From an archaeon (GTDB lineage: Archaea > Asgardarchaeota > Thorarchaeia > Thorarchaeales > Thorarchaeaceae): a stretch of 64,000 nucleotides of DNA. The notes beneath the pieces are model-generated. The model ran no database searches, was not told the origin of the DNA, and saw only the letters and a program-made list of their open reading frames with translations. Every line of letters starts with the position of its first letter. The stretch's first letter is position 1. Below, one piece after another: positions 43,907 to 52,448 of the stretch. The stretch covers positions 31,896 to 95,895 of the forward strand of contig JAJRZD010000064.1 of NCBI GenBank assembly GCA_024275415.1, in the 5' to 3' direction. Position numbers and translations under genes: made by a program.

Positions 43907-44869
43907 ATGACAAAAGCCCGTGGACATCTAATAGACGAGATAATCAGCTCTCTAGAGGACGCTGGGTTCGATCTGTCATCTCGTTGTGATGTCCGTCCTA
44001 GCTGTTTCGATCTTGTGGCACGGAAGGACGACCAGCTCGTTCTGATCAAGATTCTATCAAACGTCGATGCACTGTCTGAGGAAGATGCTCTCGCTCTTCA
44101 AATGGTTGCACATTTTTTCAATGCCACTCCTCTGATTGTAGGAAGCAAAACCAGAAGAGGGAATCTTGACTCTGGTGTGGTCTACAAACGATATGGCGTA
44201 TCCACGATATCTCCAAAAAGCCTCTCGGCAATCATTGAAGAACAGCAAATGCCGCGAGAATTCATTCAACGAGGGGGACGATTCGTGGCTATTGACGGGT
44301 CAAAGCTGGAACAGGTCAGGGTTTCTCATAACATGACGAAAGAAGAGCTTGCCAGCTGCGTTGAGGTTTCAGCCAGAGCAATTCTTGCTTATGAAAAGGA
44401 CGAGATGGATGTGAGTACCGATGTGGCTTCTCGCCTTGAGAAAGTTTTGGAAACCGATTTGATCATCCCGATTGATGTCCTGCATCACCGCCCCTCATCC
44501 CCTCCATCACAAAAAACAAAATCCACAATGGAAATCTCAGACATTGAAGTCAGAGTCAACCAGTTCTTTGCTCGGCTAGGGATGCAGGTCTTGTGGAGTG
44601 ACCGTGCTCCTTTCCATGTAGCTGCTAAAGAGGATGGGCCTCCGGTCATATCAGGAATAGGTTCTATCAGAAGCTGGGGGCTACAGAAACGCATCGAGAT
44701 CCTCAAGAGCGTGTCGGAAGTGACCGAGTCTGATGCTATTATCATTGTGGAAGAAGGTTCCGTCGATGAGAATGTTTCCGAGCTTCCTGTGATACGACAG
44801 TTGGAATTAGACGAGATTGAAAAACCTCGTGAATTGAAAAAGATAATCTCAGAACGCTCAGGCAGCTAG
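43907..44869 (+). CDS. Archaeal HTH regulator with N-terminal nuclease-like domain
   Basis: The 320-residue protein has an N-terminal alpha/beta domain (CFDLVARKDDQLVLIKILSNVD, resembling a PD-(D/E)XK-type fold). An XRE helix-turn-helix follows (LEQVRVSHNMTKEELASCVEVSARAILAYEKDEM, about 140-175), then a second C-terminal domain. This is the common archaeal putative HTH-type regulatory protein. DNA targets are unknown. Its 3' end overlaps convergent rnhB by 4 bp. Confidence 0.85.
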   Translation: MTKARGHLIDEIISSLEDAGFDLSSRCDVRPSCFDLVARKDDQLVLIKILSNVDALSEEDALALQMVAHFFNATPLIVGSKTRRGNLDSGVVYKRYGVSTISPKSLSAIIEEQQMPREFIQRGGRFVAIDGSKLEQVRVSHNMTKEELASCVEVSARAILAYEKDEMDVSTDVASRLEKVLETDLIIPIDVLHHRPSSPPSQKTKSTMEISDIEVRVNQFFARLGMQVLWSDRAPFHVAAKEDGPPVISGIGSIRSWGLQKRIEILKSVSEVTESDAIIIVEEGSVDENVSELPVIRQLELDEIEKPRELKKIISERSGS

Positions 44870-45555
44870 TCCTCTAATGTACTCTGCATCGATCCTTTTG
44901 CCTCTATCCTCTTCGATACTGATTTCCATGTGCTCCTGATGAATGTGGGCAATTCCCTATTCTCCTCCAGCATTCTCTCAAGGTACCTGATAGATTTAGG
45001 GTCTGAAGGATATCCAGATCCAAAGTTTCCATACCTCTCATGCAATCTCGCAATCTCTGAATCACGTCTTACTTTCGCCAGTATTGAAGCAGCAGCGACT
45101 ATCGTGTATCTCTCATCAGCTTGATGTTCTGAAACTATTTTGCATCCTCTCTTAAGCAATCCAGAACGTTCTCCTATAACCTTCCCAAACCTATCACTAT
45201 TGACATCTGCCGCATCAAGGTAGAGTTCGGTGGGCGCAATTCTTTTCGCCACATCCACAAAGGCACCTACCTCCATCTCGTTAAGGGTCACTCGGTTCTG
45301 TCTTCTCCTGTCTATCTCGCTTGCAGAAATGATGACGTATTCCGCGCTTTGTATACACCCGCGGATGCTTTGCTCCATGCGTTCTCTTTGCCTCGTAGAG
45401 AGGGTCTTCGAGTCCCTCACACCCAATTCTTTTAGAGCCGCGATTGCCTTTCCGTTTGCCAAGACTCCACATACCACCAGCGGCCCAAACATGGGCCCTC
45501 TGCCAGCCTCGTCAATCCCCCCAATGCCCCTTCGTAAGTTGCCTTTGGAATCCAT
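44866..45555 (-). CDS. rnhB: Ribonuclease HII
   Basis: The 229-residue enzyme has the active-site start IGGIDEAGRGPMFGPLVVC, then LYLDAADV and the SILAKVRRDSEIARLHERYGNFGSGYPSDPKS block of RNase HII. It cleaves RNA in RNA-DNA hybrids and single ribonucleotides in DNA. Complete and ordinary. Upstream lies the 5S rRNA on the same strand. Confidence 0.96.
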   Translation of the reverse strand: MDSKGNLRRGIGGIDEAGRGPMFGPLVVCGVLANGKAIAALKELGVRDSKTLSTRQRERMEQSIRGCIQSAEYVIISASEIDRRRQNRVTLNEMEVGAFVDVAKRIAPTELYLDAADVNSDRFGKVIGERSGLLKRGCKIVSEHQADERYTIVAAASILAKVRRDSEIARLHERYGNFGSGYPSDPKSIRYLERMLEENRELPTFIRSTWKSVSKRIEAKGSMQSTLED

Positions 45556-45630
45556 ATCTCTCTCTCTCGTAGTGTTTCTATTTTATGATGTCGCATGATC
45601 AGTAATCGATTTTGTGCAAGAAGGAGAATG

Positions 45631-45745
45631 TGGCAGCTTGCTGACTTCTCACGGGCTCGCGCACCGCAGACTTTCAGCAACGTCACCGAGGCTTAACGTC
45701 CGAGTTCGGCCGGGATCGGGTGAGCCCTCGGGACTATGGCCGCCA
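45631..45745 (-). rRNA. 5S ribosomal RNA, solitary
   Basis: On the minus strand the ends pair as TGGCGGC (45745-45739) with GCTGCCA (45637-45631), forming helix I. Internal hallmarks are ACCCGATCCCGGCCGAACTCGG and GTTAAGCCTCGG, the conserved 5S loop B/C and E regions. The length of 115 nt is normal. No 16S or 23S gene is in the window, so the rRNA genes are split in this genome. Confidence 0.93.
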
Positions 45746-45898
45746 TCAAGTTCGTGTTCCAACGCATTTGGTTTTAAAGATTACTCTAGTGACCATGGTT
45801 TCATGTTTTTCATGGAGTTTTGCAGCAGTTTCGTGATATTGTCGATGTCCTGCCAATACCACATTGTATTAATTAGCAATCTCCAAGACCGGATTGAC

Positions 45899-47503
45899 AT
45901 GTCCGGGCAGCCTGATGAATATCTTCTGTATAGAGAAATCATAGATCACCTGCTGAAAGATGAAGCTAGGCTAACGAAGGCATCAGTAAACAAGATCAAG
46001 AACAAGATTTGTGCCAAGTACCAGAAGGACAGAACTCCTTCAAATGCTGATATATTACAAGCAGCCACTCCTGAAGAGTTGGATGTACTCCGTCCTGTTC
46101 TATTGAAACGCCCTGTCAGGACAATATCCGGAGTTGCAATAGTTGCGGTCATGACGAAACCACATGCATGCCCCCATGGAAAATGTGCATATTGCCCTGG
46201 AGGTCCTGACTTGGGAGTTCCCCAAAGTTATACTGGTCATGAGCCTGCCACCATGAGAGGGATTCAGAACGAGTTCGACCCATACCGTCAGGTGGAAAGT
46301 CGGCTGGAACAGCTGGATGCCACTGGTCATAGCGTCAACAAGGTAGAGTTGATAGTGATGGGCGGGGACTGGTGCTCCAAAGAACCGGACTATCGGGAAG
46401 GGTTCGTCAAACGTTGTCTTGATGCAATGAACAGGATGACTAGTCCGAGCCTGCAGGATGCAATGACTCGCAATGAATCGTCCGCTGTTCGGAATGTTGG
46501 GATCACTTTCGAAACACGGCCTGATTGGATCAATACCGCAACCATTGACGATATGCTCCGGATGGGTGCAACAAGAGTTGAGTTGGGCGTACAAACCCTG
46601 TCGGACGAGGTTCTTGAGAATGTCCAGAGGGGTCATGGAACTGATGCCACAATACAAGCAACAAAGTTGTTACGTGACTGTGGCATCAAGGTCTGCTATC
46701 ATATGATGCCTGGTCTTCCTGGAAGTACGCCTGACGAGGACATTGCAGTTTTTGAGGAGTTATTCTCTGACCCTCAGTATCGCCCCGACATGTTGAAGAT
46801 TTATCCCACTATCGTTGTAAAGAATACCAAGCTCTACGACTGGTGGAAGAACGGAGAGTTCACTCCCTATACGACAGACCAGATTGTGGATATCGTTTCG
46901 CTTGCAGTAAGCAGAATGCCTGAATATGTCAGGATACAACGGATGCAAAGAGACATCCCATTGCATCAGATTGAGGCAGGCTTGGATCGTGGCAATTTGC
47001 GTGAGCTCGTCCATGCAAAGATGAGGGAACAGGGTTTCAGAAATCCAACCATTAGATATAGAGAGATCGGACATTACCAGATGCGTTCGGGTACGGATAT
47101 CGATTTCTCAGAAATGGAGATGATCCGTAGGAACTATGATGCCTCGGATGGGACTGAGGTATTCCTCTCTTTCGAGAATCTGGAACATGATGTCCTCTTT
47201 GGGTTCTTGCGACTTCGTTCTCCCAGCATTGAGGCATACCGTCCGGAGATACTCAAGTTTTCTTGTACCATAATACGTGAACTACGAGTATACGGCCCGG
47301 TGGTTGATATTGGTGCTCGAATGGATGATGCTTGGCAGCATCTTGGTCTAGGCGAACAACTGATTGATATGGCTGCCGAGGTTTCGCTTACGGAATTCGA
47401 CGCGAAGCGCATTCTTGTTAATAGCGGTATCGGTGTAAAGCAATATTACCGAAACCTTGGATTCTGGGATGAAGGCCCGTATCTGGCAAGAGACCTCCAC
47501 TAG
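45899..47503 (+). CDS. elp3: Elp3-family tRNA uridine-34 acetyltransferase
   Basis: The 534-residue protein combines a radical SAM domain (CPHGKCAYC, about residues 90-98; ATMRGIQNEFDPYRQV) and a C-terminal GNAT acetyltransferase (LRLRSP, DAWQHLGLGEQLIDMA, GIGVKQYYRNLGF). Elp3 makes the carboxymethyl group at wobble U34 of tRNA. I start at ATG 45899; the longer frame would run over the 5S gene. One oddity: the strand usually reading MGGTF reads MGGDWCSKEPDYREGF here. Confidence 0.93.
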   Translation: MSGQPDEYLLYREIIDHLLKDEARLTKASVNKIKNKICAKYQKDRTPSNADILQAATPEELDVLRPVLLKRPVRTISGVAIVAVMTKPHACPHGKCAYCPGGPDLGVPQSYTGHEPATMRGIQNEFDPYRQVESRLEQLDATGHSVNKVELIVMGGDWCSKEPDYREGFVKRCLDAMNRMTSPSLQDAMTRNESSAVRNVGITFETRPDWINTATIDDMLRMGATRVELGVQTLSDEVLENVQRGHGTDATIQATKLLRDCGIKVCYHMMPGLPGSTPDEDIAVFEELFSDPQYRPDMLKIYPTIVVKNTKLYDWWKNGEFTPYTTDQIVDIVSLAVSRMPEYVRIQRMQRDIPLHQIEAGLDRGNLRELVHAKMREQGFRNPTIRYREIGHYQMRSGTDIDFSEMEMIRRNYDASDGTEVFLSFENLEHDVLFGFLRLRSPSIEAYRPEILKFSCTIIRELRVYGPVVDIGARMDDAWQHLGLGEQLIDMAAEVSLTEFDAKRILVNSGIGVKQYYRNLGFWDEGPYLARDLH

Positions 47504-47636
47504 TATTTCAGTGTAGCACAGGATGAAGAATGCCCCAACCAAGTGTCGGCATCCACCAATCAAAAGACGTTTTGCACTCCCCGTCGTTGAAGACTTGATA
47601 TCCTAATGGAGCTTGATTAAAATTGAAACCTAGCAA

Positions 47637-47750
47637 GATTATATATCAAACATCAAAAAGGCAAGTCCTATAGCACTCTGGTCAATGTAGTTTAGTTCGA
47701 CAAGAATGAACTACCTTGGAAAGAACTGCAAGCGATAAAGTGTCGAACTT
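47637..47750 (+). ncRNA. Possible structured RNA upstream of tRNA-Ser
   Basis: A TATA-like ATTATATATC at about 47638-47647 is followed by a non-coding stretch. It contains the exact inverted repeat GTTCGACA (47695-47702) and TGTCGAAC (47741-47748), plus a competing smaller hairpin (GTAGTT/AACTAC). No C/D, H/ACA, RNase P or SRP signature was recognised. The call is tentative. The rest of the gap 47504-47762 shows nothing else. Confidence 0.25.
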
Positions 47751-47762
47751 TGTAGTGAAAAA

Positions 47763-47883
47763 TGGCGCCGAGGATGAGATTCGAACTCATGCGTGACAAA
47801 GCACACTGGTTATCTTGATCCTCAGCATCTGAGGATATTGATTTTCAAGACCAGCGCCGTAATCCTGGCTTGGCTACCTCGGC
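47763..47883 (-). tRNA. tRNA-Ser (TGA) with an anticodon-loop intron
   Basis: Acceptor GCCGAGG pairs with CCTCGGC, with discriminator G (a serine identity base) and encoded CCA. There is a long variable arm (GTG...CAC) and T-arm ATGAG-TTCGAAT-CTCAT. The anticodon stem CTGGT/ACCAG carries CTTGAAA (TGA) after removal of a 32-nt intron (47843-47812) at 37/38. The bulge-helix-bulge is exact: exon CTTG pairs with intron CAAG, bulges AAA and ATA, hairpin ATCCTCAG/CTGAGGAT. Confidence 0.95.
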
Positions 47884-47968
47884 ATTGCAATCTACTTGAC
47901 TGCTTGTTTTCACTCCATTGGAAATGCCTTTTAAGCTTCTTGTCATGGCGAGCTCTGTTGTGCATACG

Positions 47969-48403
47969 ATGACTGATCAGGGATTCCGCTTTCATGAGCA
48001 TACCGCTGATATAACTGTAGAGTGCTGGGCACCAACCCTTGAGCTCGCTTTTGCTGAAGCAGCACTCGCAACATTCGAGGTCATCATGGACACTTCTACT
48101 GTGTCCCCACTTGAGCCAACATACGTTTCTGTTTCAGGTTTTGATTTGAGCGAGCTACTAGTGGAATGGGTTGGGCACATTATCGCGCTAATAGACCTTG
48201 AGCACAAGTTCTATTCGAAATTTGAGGTCACTATGATTGACCGAACAGACGAGGAGTACTATTTGAAGGGTGTAGCATGGGGTGAAGAGATTGATTTGGA
48301 CAAACACATTACTCGCACAGAGGTCAAGGCGATGACATACGCCGACCTACGGATTGACACCGAAGAGCTTCTGACCAGAATCTGGTTCACGTTGGATTTA
48401 TGA
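47969..48403 (+). CDS. Archease, RtcB ligase cofactor
   Basis: The 144-residue protein starts TDQGFRFHEHTADITVECWAPTLELAFAEAA and ends ADLRIDTEELLTRIWFTLDL, the archease family. It carries the His and Asp metal-ligand positions (FHEHTADI, C-terminal D). Archease activates RtcB, which joins tRNA exons after intron removal, so it fits a genome with many tRNA introns. A TATA-like CTTTTAAG lies about 40 bp upstream of ATG 47969. Confidence 0.93.
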   Translation: MTDQGFRFHEHTADITVECWAPTLELAFAEAALATFEVIMDTSTVSPLEPTYVSVSGFDLSELLVEWVGHIIALIDLEHKFYSKFEVTMIDRTDEEYYLKGVAWGEEIDLDKHITRTEVKAMTYADLRIDTEELLTRIWFTLDL

Positions 48404-48415
48404 GGATGATATTCG

Positions 48416-49267
48416 GTGACTTTTGAATGTGCCTTACCCGATGTGTCACTGGCTGACTGTTCTGATTTGCGACAAAAGACCATCAAGGTTGGTCAGCTTG
48501 GCCGGTCTTTTGCCATCACGAAAGTCGATAGAGTTGTCCTGTATCGAACGAAAGAGCACGGAAGGTTCCAGAAGGACCTGTTCCTTCTTGAGAAGTTGTT
48601 GCGCTATATGGATACCCCTCAATATCTCAGACGTACGGCCTTTCCGATGAGCCCCTCCTTGCGATTCAGTGGGATGCTTCCTCCTTTAAGGGGTCGCAGC
48701 CATCCGTTAGAAACCTCCCTTGACTCTCTCGACGATAGTACTGTCCGATGGGGCATTCAAGTACGACCCGGACTGGTCGACTTGGGCGTGGGTTCGATGA
48801 TTGAGTATAACGGTAGCCTTAGAACACGTGTTCCAACAATCTTTCATGTTTCGAAGAACCGAAATGGGGTTTCTTTAGAGCCTATTCAACGTTCATCCAT
48901 ACCCTATTACTTCGGATTTGAAGTAGTGATAGTGCCGAGTCTGACCGAATACCTCAAGGTAAACCGTTCGAAGACCCGCATTGCTTTCTCACGACAGGGA
49001 ATCCCATTCCAAAGGATGACATCAGAAATAGAAGCGGTTCTCAAAAGTACTAAGGGGGCATTGGCAGTATTCGGTGGCCCTTACTCAGGAGTCCGTGATC
49101 TTGTTGATGATTCCGATATGCTGAAGGAGAACATCGACTTCTGGGTCAATACTATCCCGAACCAAGGGACTGAAACTGTCCGGTTAGAAGAGGCTGTGTT
49201 GATATCAACGGGTCTACTGAACACCTTTTTTGGAAGTATGATTTCGAAACTCGGCTACTATGAGTGA
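48416..49267 (+). CDS. Putative SPOUT-type RNA methyltransferase (DUF171-like)
   Basis: The 283-residue protein has a central OB-fold-like insertion (RWGIQVRPGLVDLGVGSMIEY) inside an alpha/beta domain. It ends with ALAVFGGPYSGVRDLVD and WVNTIPNQGTETVRLEEAVLISTGLLN, the trefoil-knot SAM region of the C9orf114/DUF171 family of putative RNA uridine methyltransferases. It starts at GTG 48416, 12 bp after archease. The stop abuts the convergent ychF stop. Confidence 0.85.
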   Translation: MTFECALPDVSLADCSDLRQKTIKVGQLGRSFAITKVDRVVLYRTKEHGRFQKDLFLLEKLLRYMDTPQYLRRTAFPMSPSLRFSGMLPPLRGRSHPLETSLDSLDDSTVRWGIQVRPGLVDLGVGSMIEYNGSLRTRVPTIFHVSKNRNGVSLEPIQRSSIPYYFGFEVVIVPSLTEYLKVNRSKTRIAFSRQGIPFQRMTSEIEAVLKSTKGALAVFGGPYSGVRDLVDDSDMLKENIDFWVNTIPNQGTETVRLEEAVLISTGLLNTFFGSMISKLGYYE

Positions 49268-50485
49268 CTACTTTGAGCCTTTTGCACTTACAATCTTGAT
49301 GACAGCTCTGTCTTCCAAAACATGGTTTTCACCAATCCGCATTTTCGTCCGAGCATCAATCGCATGGATGAAGGATTCCATGAGATCTGTATGAATGACT
49401 CCTGCGAACTCCTTTACAGTGGTTCCTTTTGGCACCAAGTACACATCGGGCAGAACGTTTCCATCACTGTCCGTCAATGAATTGGCATCATGCACAGGGT
49501 AGACAGTTATCATATTGAGGTACTCAAAGACTGCGTTATTCAAGAGATTTTGTACTCCCGAACCTCCATACTTCTTGAGAATATCTGACTTGATTCGCTC
49601 AAGCTGAACCACTTCCTGATCATTGAGCTTGTCCTTCTCGATAATCTCAAAATCATCATTGCCAGGAATGTACCTGATTATCCCCTTCTTGTCAAGATCC
49701 TTAAGGATTTTCTCTGTAAGCGCACTGACAGGCACGACAAGATAATCGGGGAACTCCTTCCTCAGCCTTTCAAGGTTCACTTCTGCATTTGGGCGATCTA
49801 TCTTGTTTGCTGCGATGATAATCGGTTTTGCAACAGCCCTAAGCATGGAAACAAACTTCTTGATCTCCTCATCAGTCCATTTGTCTGCTGTATTGCCTGA
49901 TAGCCCTGATGCTCTAAGTGCTTGAAGAATGTGAGTTCGCGTGATTTGGAGTCCTGACAACTTTGACAACAGCAGCTCGTCAAGTTTTGCACCCTCTGCT
50001 CTGACTCGCGAAGCGATTCTTCTCCAGTCCTTAGTGATTATACCATATATCCATTCAGTTATTTCAGTTTCGAGGAATCGTACATCCTCAGCAGGATCAT
50101 GACTGCCAGCCGTCACCTCCTGTCCTTCCGAGTCCAGTGCCCCACTGGCATCGATTATATGTATAAGGACATCAGCCTCTCGAAGGTCATCTAGGAATTG
50201 GTTACCCATCCCGCGCCCTTCGTGAGCCCCTGGTACCAGCCCTGCAACATCGATGAGCTTTATTGGGACTAATCGTACTCCATCTATACAGATCGAGTTC
50301 TTCGGGTTGTCATCCACTCCGAAATCCCTACAAGCGCATGGAGTCCGTACGTGGGTCACACCCATATTGGCTTCTATTGTGGTGAAGGGATAGCTTCCAA
50401 CTTTAAAGTCTGTCAGGCATGCAGCGTTTGTGAACGAGGTCTTTCCACAAGACGGTTTCCCAACAATTCCCACACTGAATCCCAT
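49268..50485 (-). CDS. ychF: YchF/Obg-like translation-associated GTPase/ATPase
   Basis: The product begins GFSVGIVGKPSCGKTSFTNAA (P-loop), has G3 LIDVAGLVPGAHEGRGMGNQFLDDLREADVLIHI, G4 IIAANKID and a C-terminal TGS domain (YLVPKGTTVKEFAGVIHTDL). These mark the archaeal YchF group. It binds ribosomes. I use ATG 50485, the family's normal start; 50494 is in frame. Complete. Confidence 0.95.
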   Translation of the reverse strand: MGFSVGIVGKPSCGKTSFTNAACLTDFKVGSYPFTTIEANMGVTHVRTPCACRDFGVDDNPKNSICIDGVRLVPIKLIDVAGLVPGAHEGRGMGNQFLDDLREADVLIHIIDASGALDSEGQEVTAGSHDPAEDVRFLETEITEWIYGIITKDWRRIASRVRAEGAKLDELLLSKLSGLQITRTHILQALRASGLSGNTADKWTDEEIKKFVSMLRAVAKPIIIAANKIDRPNAEVNLERLRKEFPDYLVVPVSALTEKILKDLDKKGIIRYIPGNDDFEIIEKDKLNDQEVVQLERIKSDILKKYGGSGVQNLLNNAVFEYLNMITVYPVHDANSLTDSDGNVLPDVYLVPKGTTVKEFAGVIHTDLMESFIHAIDARTKMRIGENHVLEDRAVIKIVSAKGSK

Positions 50486-50740
50486 GTAGAACACTCCAAC
50501 TGCTTCAAGACCTTACAGCTTCCTAAATAAATGGATATGGATTCTGTGAGGTATTGTGTGTCTTATGAACCTGCCATTTTTTGAAAGAATGTTTCTTTCG
50601 TTATAACATGTCATTCCCTCAGCATAGATTTCAAAATTACATTTGGTAGGCATGACCAGTAAGACACATTCAGTATGAATTATTATGGATGGAAAGATAA
50701 TTATGTAGGTTCCAAAATGGAATATATGGAATTGGTGATA

Positions 50741-51052
50741 ATGCACAGAAGAAGACGCGGAGGCAGAGGAAGGTTTCCGATACAACCCACCATTGGAAAG
50801 GAACCCAAGGCAAAACAACTGACCCCAAAGCCAATTGCTGATGCGAATGAGATCTATCTAGACTTGGCAGAAGCCGAGGTCTTGCGTCTTGTAGATATTG
50901 AGGGACTATATCAAGAACAAGCGGGTGAGATGATGGGCGTGTCTAGGGGTACTGTGTGGCGACTGCTTGCAAGTGCAAGACGAAAGATTGCACGCTCCCT
51001 TTTTGAAGGACGCCCCCTCGTTGTTGGAATTGAGTCCGCTCCACGCCAGTAA
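50741..51052 (+). CDS. UPF0251/DUF134 helix-turn-helix protein
   Basis: The 103-residue protein has a basic start (HRRRRGGRGRF) and then LDLAEAEVLRLVDIEGLYQEQAGEMMGVSRGTVWRLLASARRKIARSLFEG, a sigma-70 region 4-like helix-turn-helix typical of DUF134. It is a probable DNA-binding regulator with unknown targets. ATG 50741 follows GGTGAT; in-frame starts upstream (50717) are less likely. The 255-bp gap to ychF holds the divergent promoters. Confidence 0.85.
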   Translation: MHRRRRGGRGRFPIQPTIGKEPKAKQLTPKPIADANEIYLDLAEAEVLRLVDIEGLYQEQAGEMMGVSRGTVWRLLASARRKIARSLFEGRPLVVGIESAPRQ

Positions 51053-51261
51053 CCCAGCTCCTACCGGTGTGACCATTTGTTAAGAACAAGATTCAACGTT
51101 CTGCGTTGCTGTCTGCGAAATACTCTTCCCTTTTGAGTCGGGTGTGAGCATATTCGTTATTTCTCCATGCCAGCCACATAGAACGCTGAGACCAGTGTTC
51201 CTTACATCTTATTGTTGCTTATATACCTCGAACCCCACTGTTTTGAGCGGAGAGAATTGCA

Positions 51262-51693
51262 ATGTCACCGAGCTTGTGGACTATCATGGAACCGATCAAT
51301 GATTACATTCTCATGAGACGACCTGCAATTCCCAGAAAATGGAGTCCCCTTGCCAGGCCTCATGTGGCAATTATTATTGATGAACCACTAGTTGGACAGT
51401 ATGCAAGATACTACATCTCTCAAATCGCATCATCCAGTTCGAAGTCGATTGGAAGCGAGAAACTCGAAACTGTGGATATTGATGAGATCGCAAAAGATTT
51501 CCCGGTTGGGACACTATTAGAAGTAAAGTTCAATGCTACAAATGCAAATCTTTACCAGCTCGAAAAATGTGGGAGTATGCCTTGCTGGCGGTGGGTTGGT
51601 AAATATCGGGGAATTAATACCTTTGAGCATCCATCTCCAATTGATTGGACTGCGATGGTGACTGGAAATCGGAAAATTGCGTCGAAACACTGA
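51262..51693 (+). CDS. Unknown 143-residue protein
   Basis: I do not recognise this protein. It has mixed alpha/beta character with VAIIIDEPLVGQYARYYISQIA and a Ser-rich loop, then VGTLLEVKFNATNANLYQLEKCGSMPCWRWVGKYRGI. No membrane segment or signal peptide is seen. A TATA-like TTATATAC at about 51220 and GGAG nine bases before ATG 51262 support expression. The gap 51053-51261 shows nothing beyond this promoter. The 3' end lies 60 bp before the 3' end of the convergent tRNA. Confidence 0.6.
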   Translation: MSPSLWTIMEPINDYILMRRPAIPRKWSPLARPHVAIIIDEPLVGQYARYYISQIASSSSKSIGSEKLETVDIDEIAKDFPVGTLLEVKFNATNANLYQLEKCGSMPCWRWVGKYRGINTFEHPSPIDWTAMVTGNRKIASKH

Positions 51694-51752
51694 ATATCGC
51701 TATTCTCTACCATAACAAGAGTTTGGAACCCCACTCGGACTCGAAAGGAAGT

Positions 51753-51893
51753 TGGTAGCGGGTGAAGGATTTGAACCTTCGATCTCGGGGTGTCCCCGTG
51801 CGAAGCTCTCAGGCATCGCCTTATGAGCCCCGCGGGATAGACCTGTGAAGCCATATCTGAACGAATCAGCTGCGGAGGCTTCCCCAACCCGCT
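51753..51893 (-). tRNA. Initiator tRNA-Met (CAT) with two introns
   Basis: Acceptor AGCGGGT pairs with ACCCGCT, discriminator A, encoded CCA. The A1-T72 pair, D-arm GGGAAGCC...GGTCTATCCC and GGGG-CTCATAA-CCCC anticodon arm are those of archaeal initiators. Intron 1 (51876-51845, 32 nt) lies in the D-loop after position 17: exon GAAG pairs with intron CTTC, bulges CCT and ACA. Intron 2 (51821-51792, 30 nt) is at 37/38: exon CTC pairs with intron GGG in a relaxed motif, bulges TAA and ACA. Removing both gives a standard cloverleaf. Confidence 0.93.
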
Positions 51894-52010
51894 GTGACTA
51901 GGACTGAGTTTCTTCCCAGCGAGTTTTAAGGCTTTTTGTCCATCGAAATTAGTATGCCTTCAAAAGACCTGACTCGAATACACATATAATGAAGACGGAG
52001 ATGAGGACGA

Positions 52011-52268
52011 ATGATCTTTGAAGTTAGTTTCCTAGTAGCAATCTATTTCATATGGCTCGTCACTTTGGTTCATTCCATGATCTCTACTGAAGAGATATCC
52101 CTCACAATCGCTACCGTCCCCTTCATTGTGACTTTCCCAATCGCTCTTATTCTGGCAGCTGTAGCTGAGGTATTCGTGTCGGGTATCCTTCTGATAGACA
52201 TCCTACTGACGCTTATCGTTGGTGTGCTCCTTTTTGTACGATGGATCATGGCAATCGTGAGCGAATGA
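52011..52268 (+). CDS. Small integral membrane protein
   Basis: The 85-residue protein is almost entirely hydrophobic, with about three membrane helices: VSFLVAIYFIWLVTLVHSMI, TIATVPFIVTFPIALILAAVAEVF, and ILLIDILLTLIVGVLLFVRWIMAIV. GAGG lies just upstream of ATG 52010-52012. No family is recognised. The compact ORF, ribosome-binding site and position between RNA genes make it probably real. Confidence 0.6.
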   Translation: MIFEVSFLVAIYFIWLVTLVHSMISTEEISLTIATVPFIVTFPIALILAAVAEVFVSGILLIDILLTLIVGVLLFVRWIMAIVSE

Positions 52269-52281
52269 CACGAAAAATGAA

Positions 52282-52443
52282 TTACTTGCCCTTACGTTTG
52301 AACTCGGTGTACCCGCAGCGTCCACATGAAAATCGATTATAGTGCTCAGCCATGTATGTCCCTTTCTCACATCGAGGACATGTTCGTTTCACAGGAGTGA
52401 CTTTCCCACTCTTGGAATCGACCTTGTAGAGTTTGTGTGACAT
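52282..52443 (-). CDS. Small ribosomal subunit protein eS31 (S27ae)
   Basis: A 53-residue ORF starts MSHKLYKVDSKSGKVTPVKR and contains a four-cysteine zinc ribbon (CPRC...CGRC) ending GYTEFKRKGK, as in archaeal eS31. It follows eS24 by 5 bp on the same strand, the standard archaeal order. Confidence 0.95.
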   Translation of the reverse strand: MSHKLYKVDSKSGKVTPVKRTCPRCEKGTYMAEHYNRFSCGRCGYTEFKRKGK

Positions 52444-52448
52444 TTTAT

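Noticed and set aside
45614..45898. N-terminal extension of elp3 upstream of ATG 45899
   Set aside because: It runs across the 5S rRNA gene and is unlike Elp3 proteins; the conserved start is at 45899.
51552..51887. 111-residue minus-strand ORF
   Set aside because: It covers the initiator tRNA precursor and part of the opposite-strand gene; no family features.
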